From assembly GCF_051020975.1 (NCBI RefSeq), contig NW_027478166.1, positions 11,719,501 to 11,783,500 on the forward strand: 64,000 bases of DNA. The letters run 5' to 3'. How positions within the stretch are numbered: the first letter of the stretch is position 1; each line of letters begins with the position of its first letter. Positions 1 to 12,400 of this stretch are shown here, piece after piece. Below the pieces are notes generated by a model. It worked only from the letters and a program-made list of their open reading frames with translations, was not told where the DNA came from and ran no database searches. Position numbers and translations under genes: made by a program. This DNA is from Osmia lignaria lignaria (lineage: Eukaryota; Arthropoda; Insecta; Hymenoptera; Megachilidae).

Positions 1-2047
1 AATATCTCGCATACGATGCGAGCTATGGCAAAACGTTAAGACACCTTTTTTGTAGAGAATTAAGTTTCCTACTATTTATGTTCTATGATATTTTCTGATC
101 AGATGCGTAGTTCTCGAGATATATTAAGGTATTCAAAAGTTCCGAAGCCGCACCAACATAATAGGGATACAGAAACACCGTGGCCCCTTTCTTTGAGATA
201 ACTCTGCACTATTGCGAGCTGCAAATGCCACTTCCAGTTTAGCTGTGCAGAAGAAGAACAACAAGAAGAAGAAATATCTCGAAATATGTCCGTTAGGCCC
301 CTTCCCTTGAGATAAATCTGCAAATATCTCGGAAACGAAGCGAGCTATGGCAAAATGTTAAGAGACCTTTTTTGTAGAGAATTAAGTTTCCTACTTTTTA
401 TGTTCTATGATATTTTTTGATCAGATGCGTAGTTCTCGAGATATATCAAGATATTTAAAAGTTCCGAAGCCGCACCAACATAATAGAGATACAGAAACAC
501 CGTGGCCCCTCTCTTTGAGATAACTCTGCACTATCGCGAGCTGCAAATGTCACTTCCAGCTTAGCTGTGCAGAGGAAGAACAACAAGAAGAAGAAATATC
601 TAGAAATATGTCCGTCAGGCCCCTCCCCTTGAGATAAATCTGCAAATATCTCGGAAACGAAGCGAGCTATGGCAAAATGTTTAGAGACCTTTCTTGTAGA
701 GAATTAAGTTTCCTACTTTTTATGTAGTATTATATTTTTTTATCAGATGCGTAGTTCTCGAGATATATCAAGATATTTAAAAGTTCCGAAGCCGCACCAA
801 CATAATAGAGATACAGAAACACCGTGGCCCCTCTCTTTGAGATAACTCTGCACTATTGCGAGCCGCAAATGCCACTTCCAGCTTAGCTGTGCAGAAGAAG
901 AACAACAAGAAGAAGAAATATCTCGAAATATGTCCGTCAGGCCCCTTCCCTTGAGATAAATCTGCAAATATCTCGAAAACGAAGCGAGCTATGGCAAAAT
1001 GTTAAGAGACCTTTTTTGTAGAGAATTAAGTTTCCTACTTTTTATGTTGTATGATATTTTTTGATCAGATGCGTAGTTCTCGAGATATATCAAGATATTT
1101 AAAAGTTCCGATGCCGCACCAACATAATAGAGATTCAGAAACACCGCGGCCCCTTTCTTTGAGATAACTCTGCACTATTGCGAGCTGCAAATGCCACTTC
1201 CAGCTTAGCTGTGCAGAAGAAGAACAACAAGAATAAGAAATATTTCGAAATATGTCCGTCAGGCCCCTTCCCTTGAGATAGATCTGCAAATATCTCGGAA
1301 ACGAAGCGAGCTATGGCAAAATGTTAAGAGACCTTTTTTGTAGAAGAATTAGGGTTTCCACTTTTTGTGTTCCATGATATTTTTTGATCAGATGCGTAGT
1401 TCTCGAGATATATCAAGATATTTAAAAGTTCCGAAGCCGCACCAACATAATAGAGATACAGAAACACCGTGGCCCCTCTCTTTGAGATAACTCTGCACTA
1501 TTGCGAGCCGCAAATGCCACGTCCAGCTTAGCTGTGCAGAAGAAGAACAACAAGAAGAAGAAATATCTCGAAATGTGTCCGTCAGGCCCCTTCCCTTGAG
1601 ATAAATCTGCAAATATCTCGGAAACGAAGCGAGCTATGGCAAAATGTTTAGAGACCTTTCTTGTAGAGAATTAAGTTTCCTACTTTTTATGTAGTATGAT
1701 ATTTTTTGATCAGTTGCGTAGATCTCGAGATATATCAAGATATTTAAAAGTTCCGAAGCCGCACCAACATAATAGAGATACAGAAACACCGTGGCCCCTT
1801 TCTTTGAGATAACTCTGCACTAGTGCGAGCCGCAAATGCCACTTCCAGCTTAGCTGTGCAGAAGAAGAACAACAAGAAGAAGAAATATCTCGAAATATGT
1901 CCGTCAGGCCCCTTCCCTTGAGATAAATCTGCAAATATCTCGGGAACGAAGCGAGCTATGGCAAAATGTTAAGAGACCTTTTTTGTAGAGAATTAAGTTT
2001 TCTACTTTTTATGTTCCATGATATTTTTTGATCAGATGCGTAGTTCT

Positions 2048-2067
2048 CGAGATATATCAAGATATTT
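2048..2067. repeat. Inverted tandem pair of the decamer
   Basis: CGAGATATAT followed directly by CAAGATATTT: two abutting decamers in the opposite orientation to those at 2205 and 2255. In subfamily B monomers the second reads CGAGATATTT, the exact reverse complement of AAATATCTCG, so B monomers hold perfect inverted partners about 130-145 bp away on either side. Confidence 0.75.
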
Positions 2068-2114
2068 AAAAGTTCCGAAGCCGCACCAACATAATAGAGA
2101 TACAGAAACACCGT

Positions 2115-2141
2115 GGCCCCTTTCTTTGAGATAACTCTGCA
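2115..2141. repeat. Internal 27-bp subrepeat, copy 1
   Basis: This 27-bp stretch (GGCCCC, pyrimidine run, TTGAGATAA, TCTGCA) matches 2229-2255 at 24 of 27 positions. The offset of 114 bp is kept in essentially every monomer. It is described here in the reference monomer only. An ancient internal duplication inside the unit is the simplest explanation. Confidence 0.75.
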
Positions 2142-2181
2142 CTATTGCGAGCTGCAAGTGCCACTTCCAGCTTAGCTGTGC

Positions 2182-2205
2182 AGAAGAAGAACAACAAGAA
2201 GAAGA
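2182..2205. repeat. 24-nt mirror repeat, GAA-rich
   Basis: The sequence reads the same forward and backward on one strand: AGA(AGA)n arms around a central CAACAA. It is present in nearly all monomers. Variants with GAGGAAG in the left arm break the symmetry by one base. It is purine-rich, but the two C residues make it less than a pure homopurine tract, so triplex formation is only a possibility. Confidence 0.85.
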
Positions 2206-2214
2206 AATATCTCG
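2205..2214. repeat. Decamer AAATATCTCG, direct copy 1
   Basis: The decamer recurs exactly 50 bp downstream at 2255-2264, and in inverted form at 2048-2067 of the same monomer. In two monomers, at 27962-27981 and 30548-30567, it is tandemly duplicated. The role is unknown; a binding site for a sequence-specific protein is conceivable but not shown. Confidence 0.8.
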
Positions 2215-2228
2215 AAATATGTCCGTCA

Positions 2229-2255
2229 GGCCCCTTCCCTTGAGATAAATCTGCA
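2229..2255. repeat. Internal 27-bp subrepeat, copy 2
   Basis: Partner of 2115-2141, with three mismatches (two T/C in the pyrimidine run and one C/A after GAGATAA). In a minority of monomers (for example near 5127, 27665, 33150, 34770, 37030, 43470 and 54416) this copy carries a cluster of changes giving CAGTTCCTTTGAGCTGAATC, a distinct 'D' variant. Copy 1 never shows this form where I looked. Confidence 0.75.
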
Positions 2256-2264
2256 AATATCTCG
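2255..2264. repeat. Decamer AAATATCTCG, direct copy 2
   Basis: Second direct copy, 50 bp after the first, overlapping the end of internal subrepeat copy 2 and running into GAAACGAAGCGAGC. It is kept in nearly all monomers, with occasional variants such as CACATATCTCGG near 6440 and 6762. Confidence 0.8.
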
Positions 2265-5200
2265 GAAACGAAGCGAGCTATGGCAAAATGTTAAGAGACC
2301 TTTTTTGTAGAGAATTAAGTTTCCTACTTTTTATGTTGTATGATATTTTTTGATCAGATGCGTAGTTCTCGAGATATATCAAGATATTTAAAAGTTCCGA
2401 AGCCGCACCAACATAATAGAGATTCAGAAACACCGCGGCCCCTTTCTTTGAGATAACTCTGCACTATTGCGAGCTGCAAATGCCACTTCCAGCTTAGCTG
2501 TGCAGAAGAAGAACAACAAGAATAAGAAATATTTCGAAATATGTCCGTCAGGCCCCTTCCCTTGAGATAGATCTGCAAATATCTCGGAAACGAAGCGAGC
2601 TATGGCAAAATGTTAAGAGACCTTTTTTGTAGAGAATTAGGGTTTCCACTTTTTGTGTTCCATGATATTTTTTGATCAGATGCGTAGTTTTCGAGATATA
2701 TCGAGATATTTAAAAGTTCCGAAGCCGCACCAACATAATAGAGATTCAGAAACACCGTGGCCCCTTTCTTTGAGATAACTCTGCACTATTGCGAGCTGGA
2801 AATGCCACTTCCAGTTTAGCTGTGCAGAAGAAGAACAACAAGAAGAAGAAATATCTCGAAACATGTCCGTCAGGCCCCTTCCCTTGAGATAAATGTGCAA
2901 ATATCTCGGAAACGAAGCGAGCTATGGCAAAATGTTAAGAGACCTTTTTTGTAGAGAATTAAGTTTCCTACTTTTTATGTTGTATGATATTTTTTGATCA
3001 GATGCGTAGTTCTCGAGATATATCAAGATATTTAAAAGTTCCGAAGCCGCACCAACATAATAGAGATTCAGAAACACCGCGGCCCCTTTCTTTGAGATAA
3101 CTCTGCACTATTGCGAGCTGCAAATGCCACTTCCAGCTTAGCTGTGCAGAAGAAGAACAACAAGAATAAGAAATATTTCGAAATATGTCCGTCAGGCCCC
3201 TTCCCTTGAGATAGATCTGCAAATATCTCGGAAACGAAGCGAGCTATGGCAAAATGTTAAGAGACCTTTTTTGTAGAGAATTAGGGTTTCCACTTTTTGT
3301 GTGCCATGATATTTTTTGATCAGATGCGTAGTTCTCGAGATATATGAAGATATTTAAAAGTTCCGAAGCTGCACCAACATAATAGAGATACAGAAACACC
3401 GTGGCCCCTTTCGTTGAGATAACTCTGCACTAGTGCGAGCCGCAAGGGCCACTTCCAGCTTAGCTGTGCAGAAGAAGAACAACAAGAAGAAGAAATATCT
3501 CGAAATATGTCCGTTAGGCCCCTTCCCTTGAGATAAATGTGCAAATATCTCGGAAACGAAGCGAGCTATGGCAAAATGTTGAGAGACCTTTTTTGTAAAG
3601 AATTAAGTTTCCTACTATTTATGTTCTATGATATCTTTTGATCAGATGCGTAGTTCTCGAGATATATCAAGATATTTAAAAGTTCCGAAGCCGCACCAAC
3701 ATAATAGAGATACAGAAACACCGTGGCCCCTTTCTTTGAGATAACTCTGCACTATTGCGAGCTGCAAATGCCTCTTCCAGCATAGCTGTGCAGAAGAAGA
3801 ACAACAAGAAGAAGAAATATCTCGAAATATGTCCGTCAGGCCCCTTCCCTTGAGATAAATCTGCAAATATCTCGGAAACGAAGCGAGCTATGGCAAAATG
3901 TTAACAGACGTTTTTTGTAGAGAATTAAGTTTCCTACTATTTATGTTCTATGATATTTTTTGATCAGATGCGTAGTTCTCGAGATATATCAAGATATTTA
4001 AAAGTTCCGAAGCCGCACCAACATAATAGAGATACAGAAACACCGTGGCTCCTTTCTTTGAGATAACTCTGCACTATTGCGAGCTGGAAATGCCACTTCC
4101 AGTTTAGCTGTGCAGAAGAAGAACAACAAGAAGAAGAAATATCTCGAAATATGTCCGTTAGGCCCCTTCCCTTGAGATAAATCTGCAAGTATCTCGGAAA
4201 CGAAGCGAGCTATGGCAAAATGTTAAGAGACCTTTTTTGTAGAGAAGTAAGTTTCCTACTTTTTATGTTCTACGATATTTTTTGATCAGATGCGTAGTTC
4301 TCGAGATATATCAAGATATTTAAAAGTTCCGAAGCCGCACCAACATAATAGAGATACAGAAACACCGTGGCTCCTTTCTTTGAGATTACTCTGCACTATT
4401 GCGAGCTGAAAATGCCACTTCCAGTTTAGCTGTGCAGAAGAAGAACAACAAGAAGAAGAGATATCTCGAAATATGTCCGTTAGGCCCCTTCCCTTGAGAT
4501 AAATCTGCAAATATCTCGGAAACGACGCGAGCTATGGCAAAATGTTAAGAGACCTTTTTTGTAGAGAATTAAGTTTCCTACTTATAATGTTCTATGATAT
4601 TTTTTGATCAGATGCGTAGTTCTCGAGATATATCAAGATATTTAAAAGTTCCGAAGCCGCACCAACATAATAGAGATACAGAAACACCGTGGCCCCTTTC
4701 TTTCAGATAACTCTGCGCTATTGCGAGCTGGAAATGCCACTTCCAGTTTAGCTGTGCAGAAGAAGAACAACAAGAAGAAGAAATATCTCGAAATATGTCC
4801 GTTAGGCCCCTTCCCTTGAGATAAATCTGCAAATATCTCGGAAACGAAGCGAGCTATGGCAAAATGTTAAGAGACCTTTTTTGTAGAGAATTAAGTTTCC
4901 TACTTTTTATGTTCTATGATATTTTTTGATCAGACGCGTAGTTCTCGAGATATATCAAGATATTTAAAAGTTCCGAAGCCGCACCAACATAATAGAGATA
5001 CAGAAACACCGTGGCCCCTTTCTTTGAGATAACTCTGCAATAGTGCGAGCCGCAAATGCCACTTCCAGCTTAGATGTGCAGAGGAAGAACAACAAGAAGA
5101 AGAAATATCTCGAAATATGTCCGTCAGGCCAGTTCCTTTGAGCTGAATCTGCAAATATCTCGGAAACGAAGCGAGCTATGGCAAAATGTTAAGAGACGTT

Positions 5201-6443
5201 TTTTGTAGAGAATTATGTTCCCTACAATTTATGTTCTATGATATTTTTTGATCAGAAGCGTAGTTTTCGAGATATATCGAGATATTTAAAAGTTCCGAAG
5301 ACGCACCAACATAATTGAGATACAGAAACACCGTGGCCCCTTTCTTTGAGATAACTCTGCACTATTGCGAGCTGTAAATGCCACTTCCAGCTTAGCTGTG
5401 CAGAGGAAGAACAACAAGAAGAAGAAATATCTCGAAATATGTCCGTTAGGCCCCTTCCCTTGAGATAAATCTGCAAATATCTCGGAAACGAAGCGAGCTA
5501 TGGCAAAATGTTGAGAGACCTTTTTTGTAGAGAATTAAGTTTCCTACTATTTATGTTCTATGATATTTTTTGATCAGATGCGTAGTTCTCGAGATATATC
5601 AAGATATTTAAAAGTTCCGAAGCCGCACCAACATAATAGAGATACAGAAACACCGTGGCCCCTTTCTTTGAGGTAACTCTGCACTATTGCGAGCTGGAAA
5701 TGCCACTTCCAGTTTAGCTGTGCAGAAGAAGGACAACAAGAAGAAGAAATATCTCGAAATATGTCCGTTAGGCCCCTTCCCTTGAGATAAATCTGCAAAT
5801 ATCTCGGAAACGAAGCGACCTATGGCAAAATGTTAAGAGACCTTTTTTGTAGAGAATTAAGTTTCCTACTTTTTATGTTCTATGATATTTTTTGATCAGA
5901 TGCGTAGTTCTCGAGATATATCAAGATATTTAAAAGTTCCGAAGCCGCACCAACATAATAGAGATACAGAAACACCGTGGCCCCTTTCTTTGAGATAACT
6001 CTGCACTATTGCGAGCTGCAAATGCCACTTCCAGCTTAGCTGTGCAGAGGAAGAACAACAAGAAGAAGAAGTATCTCGAAATATGTCCGTCAGGCCCGTT
6101 CCTTTGAGCTGAATCTGCAAATATCTCGGAAACGAAGCGAGCTATGGCAAAATGTTAAGAGACGTTTTTTGTAGAGAATTAAGTTTCCTACTTTTTATGT
6201 TCTATGATATTTTTTGATCAGATGCGTAGTTTTCGAGATATATCGAGATATTTAAAAGTTCCGAAGCCGCACCAACATAATAGGGATACAGAAACACCGT
6301 GGCCCCTTTCTTTGAGATAACTCTGCACTAGTGCGAGCCGCAAATGCCACTTCCAGCTTAGCTGTGCAGAAGAAGAACAACAAGAAGAAGAAATATCTCG
6401 AAATATGTCCGTCAGGCCCCTTCCCTTGAGATAAATCTGCACA

Positions 6444-9400
6444 TATCTCGGAAACGAAGCGAGCTATGGCAAAATGTTAAGAGACGTTTTTTGTAGAGAA
6501 TTATGTTTCCTACTATTTATGTTCTATGATATTTTTTGATCCGAAGCGTAGTTTTCGAGATATATCGAGATATTTAAAAGTTCCGAAGCCGCACCAACAT
6601 AATAGGGATACAGAAACACCGTGGCCCCTTTCTTTGAGATAACTCTGCACTAGTGCGAGCCGCAAATGCCACTTCCAGCTTAGCTGTGCAGAAGAAGAAC
6701 AACAAGAAGAAGAAATATCTCGAAATATGTCCGTCAGGCCCCTTCCCTTGAGATAAATCTGCACATATCTCGGAAACGAAGCGAGCTATGGCAAAATGTT
6801 AAGAGACGTTTTTTGTAGAGAATTATGTTTCCTACTTTTTATGTTCTATGATATTTTTTGATCAGATGCGTAGTTTTCGAGATATATCGAGATATTTAAA
6901 AGTTCCGAAGCCGCACCAACATAATAGGGATACAGAAACACCGTGGCCCCTTTCTTTGAGATAACTCTGCACTAGTGCGAGCCGCAAATGCCACTTCCAG
7001 CTTAGCTGTGCAGAAGAAGAACAACAAGAAGAAGAAATATCTCGAAATATGTCCGTCAGGCCCCTTCCCTTGAGATAAATCTGCAAATATCTCGGAAACG
7101 AAGCGAGCTATGGCAAAATGTTAAGAGACCTTTTTTGTAGAGAATAAAGTTTCCTACTTTTTATGTTGTATGATATTTTTTGATCAGATGCGTATTTCTC
7201 GAGATATATCAAGATATTTAAAAGTTCCGAAGCCGCACCAACATAATAGAGATACAGAAACACCGTGGCCCCTTTCTTTGAGATAACTCTGCACTATTGC
7301 GAGCTGCAAATGCCACTTCCAGCTTAGCTGTGCAGAGGAAGAACAACAAGAAGAAGAAGTATCTCGAAATATGTCCGTCAGGTCCGTTCCTTTGAGCTGA
7401 ATCTGCAAATATCTCGGACACGAAGCGAGCGATGGCAAAATGTAAAGAGACGTTTTTTGTAGAGAATTATCTTTCCTACAATTTATGTTCTATGATATTT
7501 TTTGATCAGAAGCGTAGTTTTCGAGATATATCGAGATATTTAAAAGTTCCGAAGCCGCACCAACATAATAGAGATACAGAAACACCGTGGCCCCTTTCTT
7601 TGAGATAACTCTGCACTAGTGCGAGCCGCAAATGCCACTTCCAGCTTAGCTGTGCAGAAGAAGAACAACAAGAAGAAGAAATATCTCGAAATATGTCCGT
7701 CAGGCCCCTTCCCTTGAGATAAATCTGCAAATATCTCGGAAACCAAGCGAGCTATGGCAAAATGTTAAGAGACCTTTTTTGTAGAGAATTAAGTTTCCTA
7801 CTTTTTATGTTCTATGATATCTTTTGATCAGATGCGTAGTTCTCGAGATATATCAAGATATTTAAAAGTTCCGAAGCCGCACCAACATAATAGAGATACA
7901 GAAACACCGTGGCCCCTTTCTTTGAGATAACTCTGCACTATTGCGAGCTGTAAATGCCACTTCCAGCTTAGCTGTGCAGAAGAAGAACAACAAGAAGAAG
8001 AAATATCTCGAAATATGTCCGTCAGGCCCCTTCCCTTGAGATATATCTGCAAATATCTCGGAAACGAAGCGAGCTATGGCAAAATGTTAACAGACCTTTT
8101 TTGTAGAGAATTAAGTTTCCTACTTTTTATCTTCTACGATATTTTTTGATCAGATGCGTAGTTCTCGAGATATATCAAGATATTTAAAAGTTCCGAAGCC
8201 GCACCAACATAATAGAGATACAGAAACACCGTGGCCCCTTTCATTGAGATAACTCTGCACTATTGCGAGCTGTAAATGCCACTTCCAGCTTAGCTGTGCA
8301 GAAGAAGAACAACAAGAAGAAGAAATATCTCGAAATATGTCCGTCAGGCCCCTTCCCTTGAGATAAATATGCAAATATCTCGGAAACGAAGCGAGCTATG
8401 GCAAAATGTTAAGAGACCTTTTTTGTAGAGAATTAGGTTTCCTACTTTTTATGTTCTATGATATTTTTTGATCAGATGCGTAGTTCTCGAGATATATCAA
8501 GATATTTAAAAGTTCCGAAGCCGCACCAACATAATAGAGATACAGAAACACCGTGGCCCCACTCTTTGAGATAACTCTGCACTATTGCGAGCTGGAAATG
8601 CCACTTCCAGTTTAGCTGTGCAGAAGAAGAACAACAAGAAGAAGAAATATCTCGGAATATGTCCGTCAGGCCCCCTCCCTTGAGATAAATCTGCAAATAT
8701 CTCGGAAACGAAGCGAGCTATGGCAAAATGTTAAGAGACCTTTTTTGTAGAGAATTATGTTTCCTACAATTTATGTTCTATGATATTTTTTGATCAGAAG
8801 CGTAGTTTTCGAGATATATCGAGATATTTAAAAGTTCCGAAGCCGCACCAACATAATAGGGATACAGAAACACCGTGGCCCCTTTCTTTGAGATAACTCT
8901 GCACTAGTGCGAGCCGCAAATGCCACTTCCACCTTAGCTGTGCAGAAGAAGAACAACAAGAAGAAGGAATATCTCGAAATATGTCCGTCAGGCCCCTTCC
9001 CTTGAGATAAATCTGCAAATATCTCGGAAACGAAGCGAGCTATGGCAAAATGTTGAGAGACCTTTTTTGTAGAGACTTAAGTTTCCTACTTTTTATGTTC
9101 TATGATATTTTTTGATCAGATGCGTAGTTCTCGAGATATATCAAGATATTTAAAAGTTCCGAAGCCGCACCAACATAATAGAGATACAGAAACACCGTGG
9201 CCCCTCTCTTTGAGATAACTCTGCACTATTGCGAGCTGGAAATGCCACTTCCAGTTTAGCTGTGCAGAAGAAGAACAACAAGAAGAAGAAATATCTCGAA
9301 ATATGTCCGTCAGGCCCCTTCCCTTGAGATATATCTGCAAATATCTCGGAAACGAAGCGAGCTATGGCAAAATGTTAGGAGACCTTTTTTGTAGAGAATT

Positions 9401-12400
9401 ATGTTTCCTACAATTTATGTTCTATGATATGTTTTGATCAGAAGCGTAGTTTTCGAGATATATCGAGATATTTAAAAGTTCCGAAGCCGCACCAACATAA
9501 TAGAGATACAGAAACACCGTGGCCCCTTTCGTTGAGATAACTCTGCACTAGTGCGAGCCGCAAATGCCACTTCCAGCTTAGCTGTGCAGAAGAAGAACAA
9601 CAAGAAGAAGAAATATCTCGAAATATGTCCGTCAGGCCCCTTCCCTTGAGATAAATCTGCAAATATCTCGGAAACGAAGCGAGCTATGGCAAAATGTTAA
9701 GAGACGTTTTTTGTAGAGAATTATGTTTCCTACAATTTATGTTCTATGATATTTTTTGATCAGAAGCGTAGTTTTCGAGATATATCGAGATATTTAAAAG
9801 TTCCGAAGCCGCACCAACATAATAGGGATACAGAAACACCGTGGCCCCTTTCTTTGAGATAACTCTGCACTAGTGCGAGCCGCAAATGCCACTTCCAGCT
9901 TAGCTGTGCAGAAGAAGAACAACAAGAAGAAGAAATATCTCGAAATATGTCCGTCAGGCCCCTTCCCTTGAGATAAATCTGCAAATATCTCGGAAACGAA
10001 GCGAGCTATGGCAAAATGTTGAGAGATCTTTTTTGTAGAGAATTAAGTTTCCTACTTTTTATGTTCTATGATATTTTTTGATCAGATGCGTAGTTCTCGA
10101 GATATATCAAGATATTTAAAAGTTCCGAAGCCGCACCAACATAATAGAGATACAGAAACACCGTGGCCCCTCTCTTTGAGATAACTCTGCACTATTGCGA
10201 GCTGTAAATGCCACTTCCAGCTTAGCTGTGCAGAAGAAGAACAACAAGAAGAAGAAATATCTCGAAATATGTCCGTCAGGCCCCTTCCCTTGAGATAAAT
10301 CTGCAAATATCTCGGAAACGAAGCGAGCTATGGCAAAATGTTAAGAGACCTTTTTTGTAGAGAATTATGTTTCCTACAATTTATGTTCTATGATATTTTT
10401 TGATCAGAAGCGTAGTTTTCGAGATATATCGAGATATTTAAAAGTTCCGAAGCCGCACCAACATAATAGGGATACAGAAACACCGTGGCCCCTTTCTTTG
10501 AGATAACTCTGCACTAGTGCGAGCCGCAAATGCCACTTCCAGCTTAGCTGTGCAGAAGAAGAACAACAAGAAGAAGAAATATCTCGAAATATGTCCGCCA
10601 GGCCCCTTCCCTTGAGATAAATCTGCAAATATCTCGGAAACGAAGCGAGCTATGGCCAATTGTTAAGAGACCTTTTTTGTAGAGAATTAAGTTTCCTACT
10701 TTTTATGTTTTATGATATTTTTTGATCAGATGCGTAGTTCTCGAGATATATCAAGATATTTAAAAGTTCCGAAGCCGCACCAACATAATAGGGATACAGA
10801 AACACCGTGGCCCCTTTCTTTGAGATAACTCTGCACTATTGGGAGCTGTAAATGCCACTTCCAGCTTAGCTGTGCAGAAGAAGAACAACAAGAAGAAGAC
10901 ATATCTCGAAATATGTCCGTCAGGCCCCTTCCCTTGAGATATATCTGCAAATATCTCGGAAACGAAGCGAGCTATGGCAAAATGTTAAGACACCTTTTTT
11001 GTAGAGAATTATGTTTCCTACAATTTATGTTCTATGATATTTTTTGATCAGAAGCGTAGTTTTCGAGATATATCGAGATATTTAAAAGTTCCAAAGCCGC
11101 ACCAACATAATAGAGATACAGAAACACCGTGGCCCCTTTCTTTGAGATAACTCTGCACTATTGCGAACTGCAAATGCCACTTCCAGCTTAGCTGTGCAGA
11201 GGAAGAACAACAAGAAGAAGAAATATCTCGAAATATGTCCGTCAGGCCCCTTCCCTTGAGATATATCTGCAAATATCTCGGAAACGAAGCGAGCTATGGC
11301 AAAATGTTAAGAGACCTGTTTGTAGAGAATTATGTTTCCTACAATTTATGTTCTATGATATTTTTTGAGCAGAAGCGTAGTTTTCGAGATATATCGAGAT
11401 ATTTAAAAGTTCCGAAGCCGCACCAACATAATAGGGATACAGAAACACCGTGGCCCCTTTCTTTGAGATAACTCTGCAGTATTGCGAGCTGTAAATGCCA
11501 CTTCCAGCTTAGCTGTGCAGAAGAAGAACAACAAGAAGAAGAAATATCTCGAAATATGTCCGTCAGGCCCCTTCCCTTGAGATATATCTGCAAATATCTC
11601 GGAAACGAAGCGAGCTATGGCAAAATGTTAAGAGACCTTTTTTGTAGAGAATTATGTTTCCTACAATTTATGTTCTATGATATTTTTTGATCAGAAGCGT
11701 AGTTTTCGAGATATATCGAGATATTTAAAAGTTCCAAAGCCGCACCAACATAATAGAGATACAGAAACACCGTGGCCCCTTTCTTTGAGATAACTCTGCA
11801 CTATTGCGAACTGCAAATGCCACTTCCAGCTTAGCTGTGCAGAGGAAGAACAACAAGAAGAAGAAATATCTCGAAATATGTCCGTCAGGCCCCTTCCCTT
11901 GAGATATATCTGCAAATATCTCGGAAACGAAGCGAGCTATGGCAAAATGTTTAGAGACCTTTTTTGTAGAGAATTATGTTTCCTACAATTTATGTTCTAT
12001 GATATTTTTTGAGCAGAAGCGTAGTTGTCGAGATATATCGAGATATTTAAAAGTTCCGAAGCCGCACCAACATAATAGGGATACAGAAACACCGTGGCCC
12101 CTTTCTTTGAGATAACTCTGCAGTATTGCGAGCTGTAAATGCCACTTCCAGCTTAGCTGTGCAGAAGAAGAACAACAAGAAGAAGAAATATCTCGAAATA
12201 TGTCCGTCAGGCCCCTTCCCTTGAGATAAATCTGCAAATATCTCGGAAACGAAGAGAGCTATGGCAAAATGTTAAGAGACCTTTTTTGTAGAGAATTAAG
12301 TTTCCTACTTTTTATGTTGTATCATATTTTTTGATCTGATGCGTAGTTCTCGAGATATATCAAGATATTTAAAAGTTCCGAAGCCGCACCAACATAATAG

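Larger units (their letters stand above)
2030..2351. repeat. Reference monomer (subfamily A), 322 bp
   Basis: A clean monomer chosen as reference, with its boundary arbitrarily set at GATCAG. In order it holds: an XhoI-type CTCGAG followed by two inverted decamers (2048-2067); a TTCCGAAGCCGCACC stretch; internal subrepeat copy 1 (2115-2141); an imperfect hairpin around GCCACTTCCAG; a 24-nt mirror repeat (2182-2205); two direct decamers AAATATCTCG (2205-2214 and 2255-2264); internal subrepeat copy 2 (2229-2255); the conserved GAAGCGAGCTATGGCAAAATG; a first T-tract in GACCTTTTTTG; AAGTTTCCTACTTTTTATG; and a second T-tract just before the next GATCAG. The true evolutionary start of the unit cannot be told from a tandem array. 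Confidence 0.9.
1..6443. repeat. Left domain: heterogeneous monomers, weak long-range order
   Basis: About 20 monomers, mostly subfamily A, with many private substitutions. A rare variant (AAGAATAAGAAATATTTCG) appears near 1231, 2520 and 3164, each followed by ATTAGGGTTTCCAC instead of AAGTTTCCTAC; the spacings are 1,289 and 644 bp, so single monomers were copied over 4 and 2 units. The +1 insertion near 1344 lies in the first of these. C-type monomers (GAGCTGGAAATG) cluster at 2676, 3964, 4286 and 4608. Towards 6218-6862 three near-identical monomers lead into the next domain. The 323 bp monomer and scattered substitutions suggest less recent homogenisation here. Confidence 0.75.

Noticed and set aside
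2036..2085. Degenerate RNA polymerase III promoter (A box near GCGTAGTTC, B box near GTTCCGAAGCC, with T-tract as terminator), hinting at origin from a tRNA-derived SINE
   Set aside because: The B-box-like stretch needs an extra base and the A-box resemblance is weak. There is no cloverleaf and no SINE tail.
7218..7421. Second minus-strand frame with a hydrophobic FFFLLFF stretch resembling a membrane segment
   Set aside because: The hydrophobic run is just the complement of the GAA-rich mirror repeat read in another frame. It is open in a minority of monomers only.
11235..11471. Plus-strand frames of 65-78 codons (here and near 17352, 25079, 41417, 42383, 43349, 44637, 45603, 46891, 48823, 50111, 53331, 54297, 59350, 59445, 60411 and 60638)
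   Set aside because: They appear only in monomers where a chance substitution removes a stop or an indel shifts the frame. They overlap the satellite sequence in another frame, and the arginine- and glutamate-rich peptide is the translation of the GAA-rich mirror repeat.
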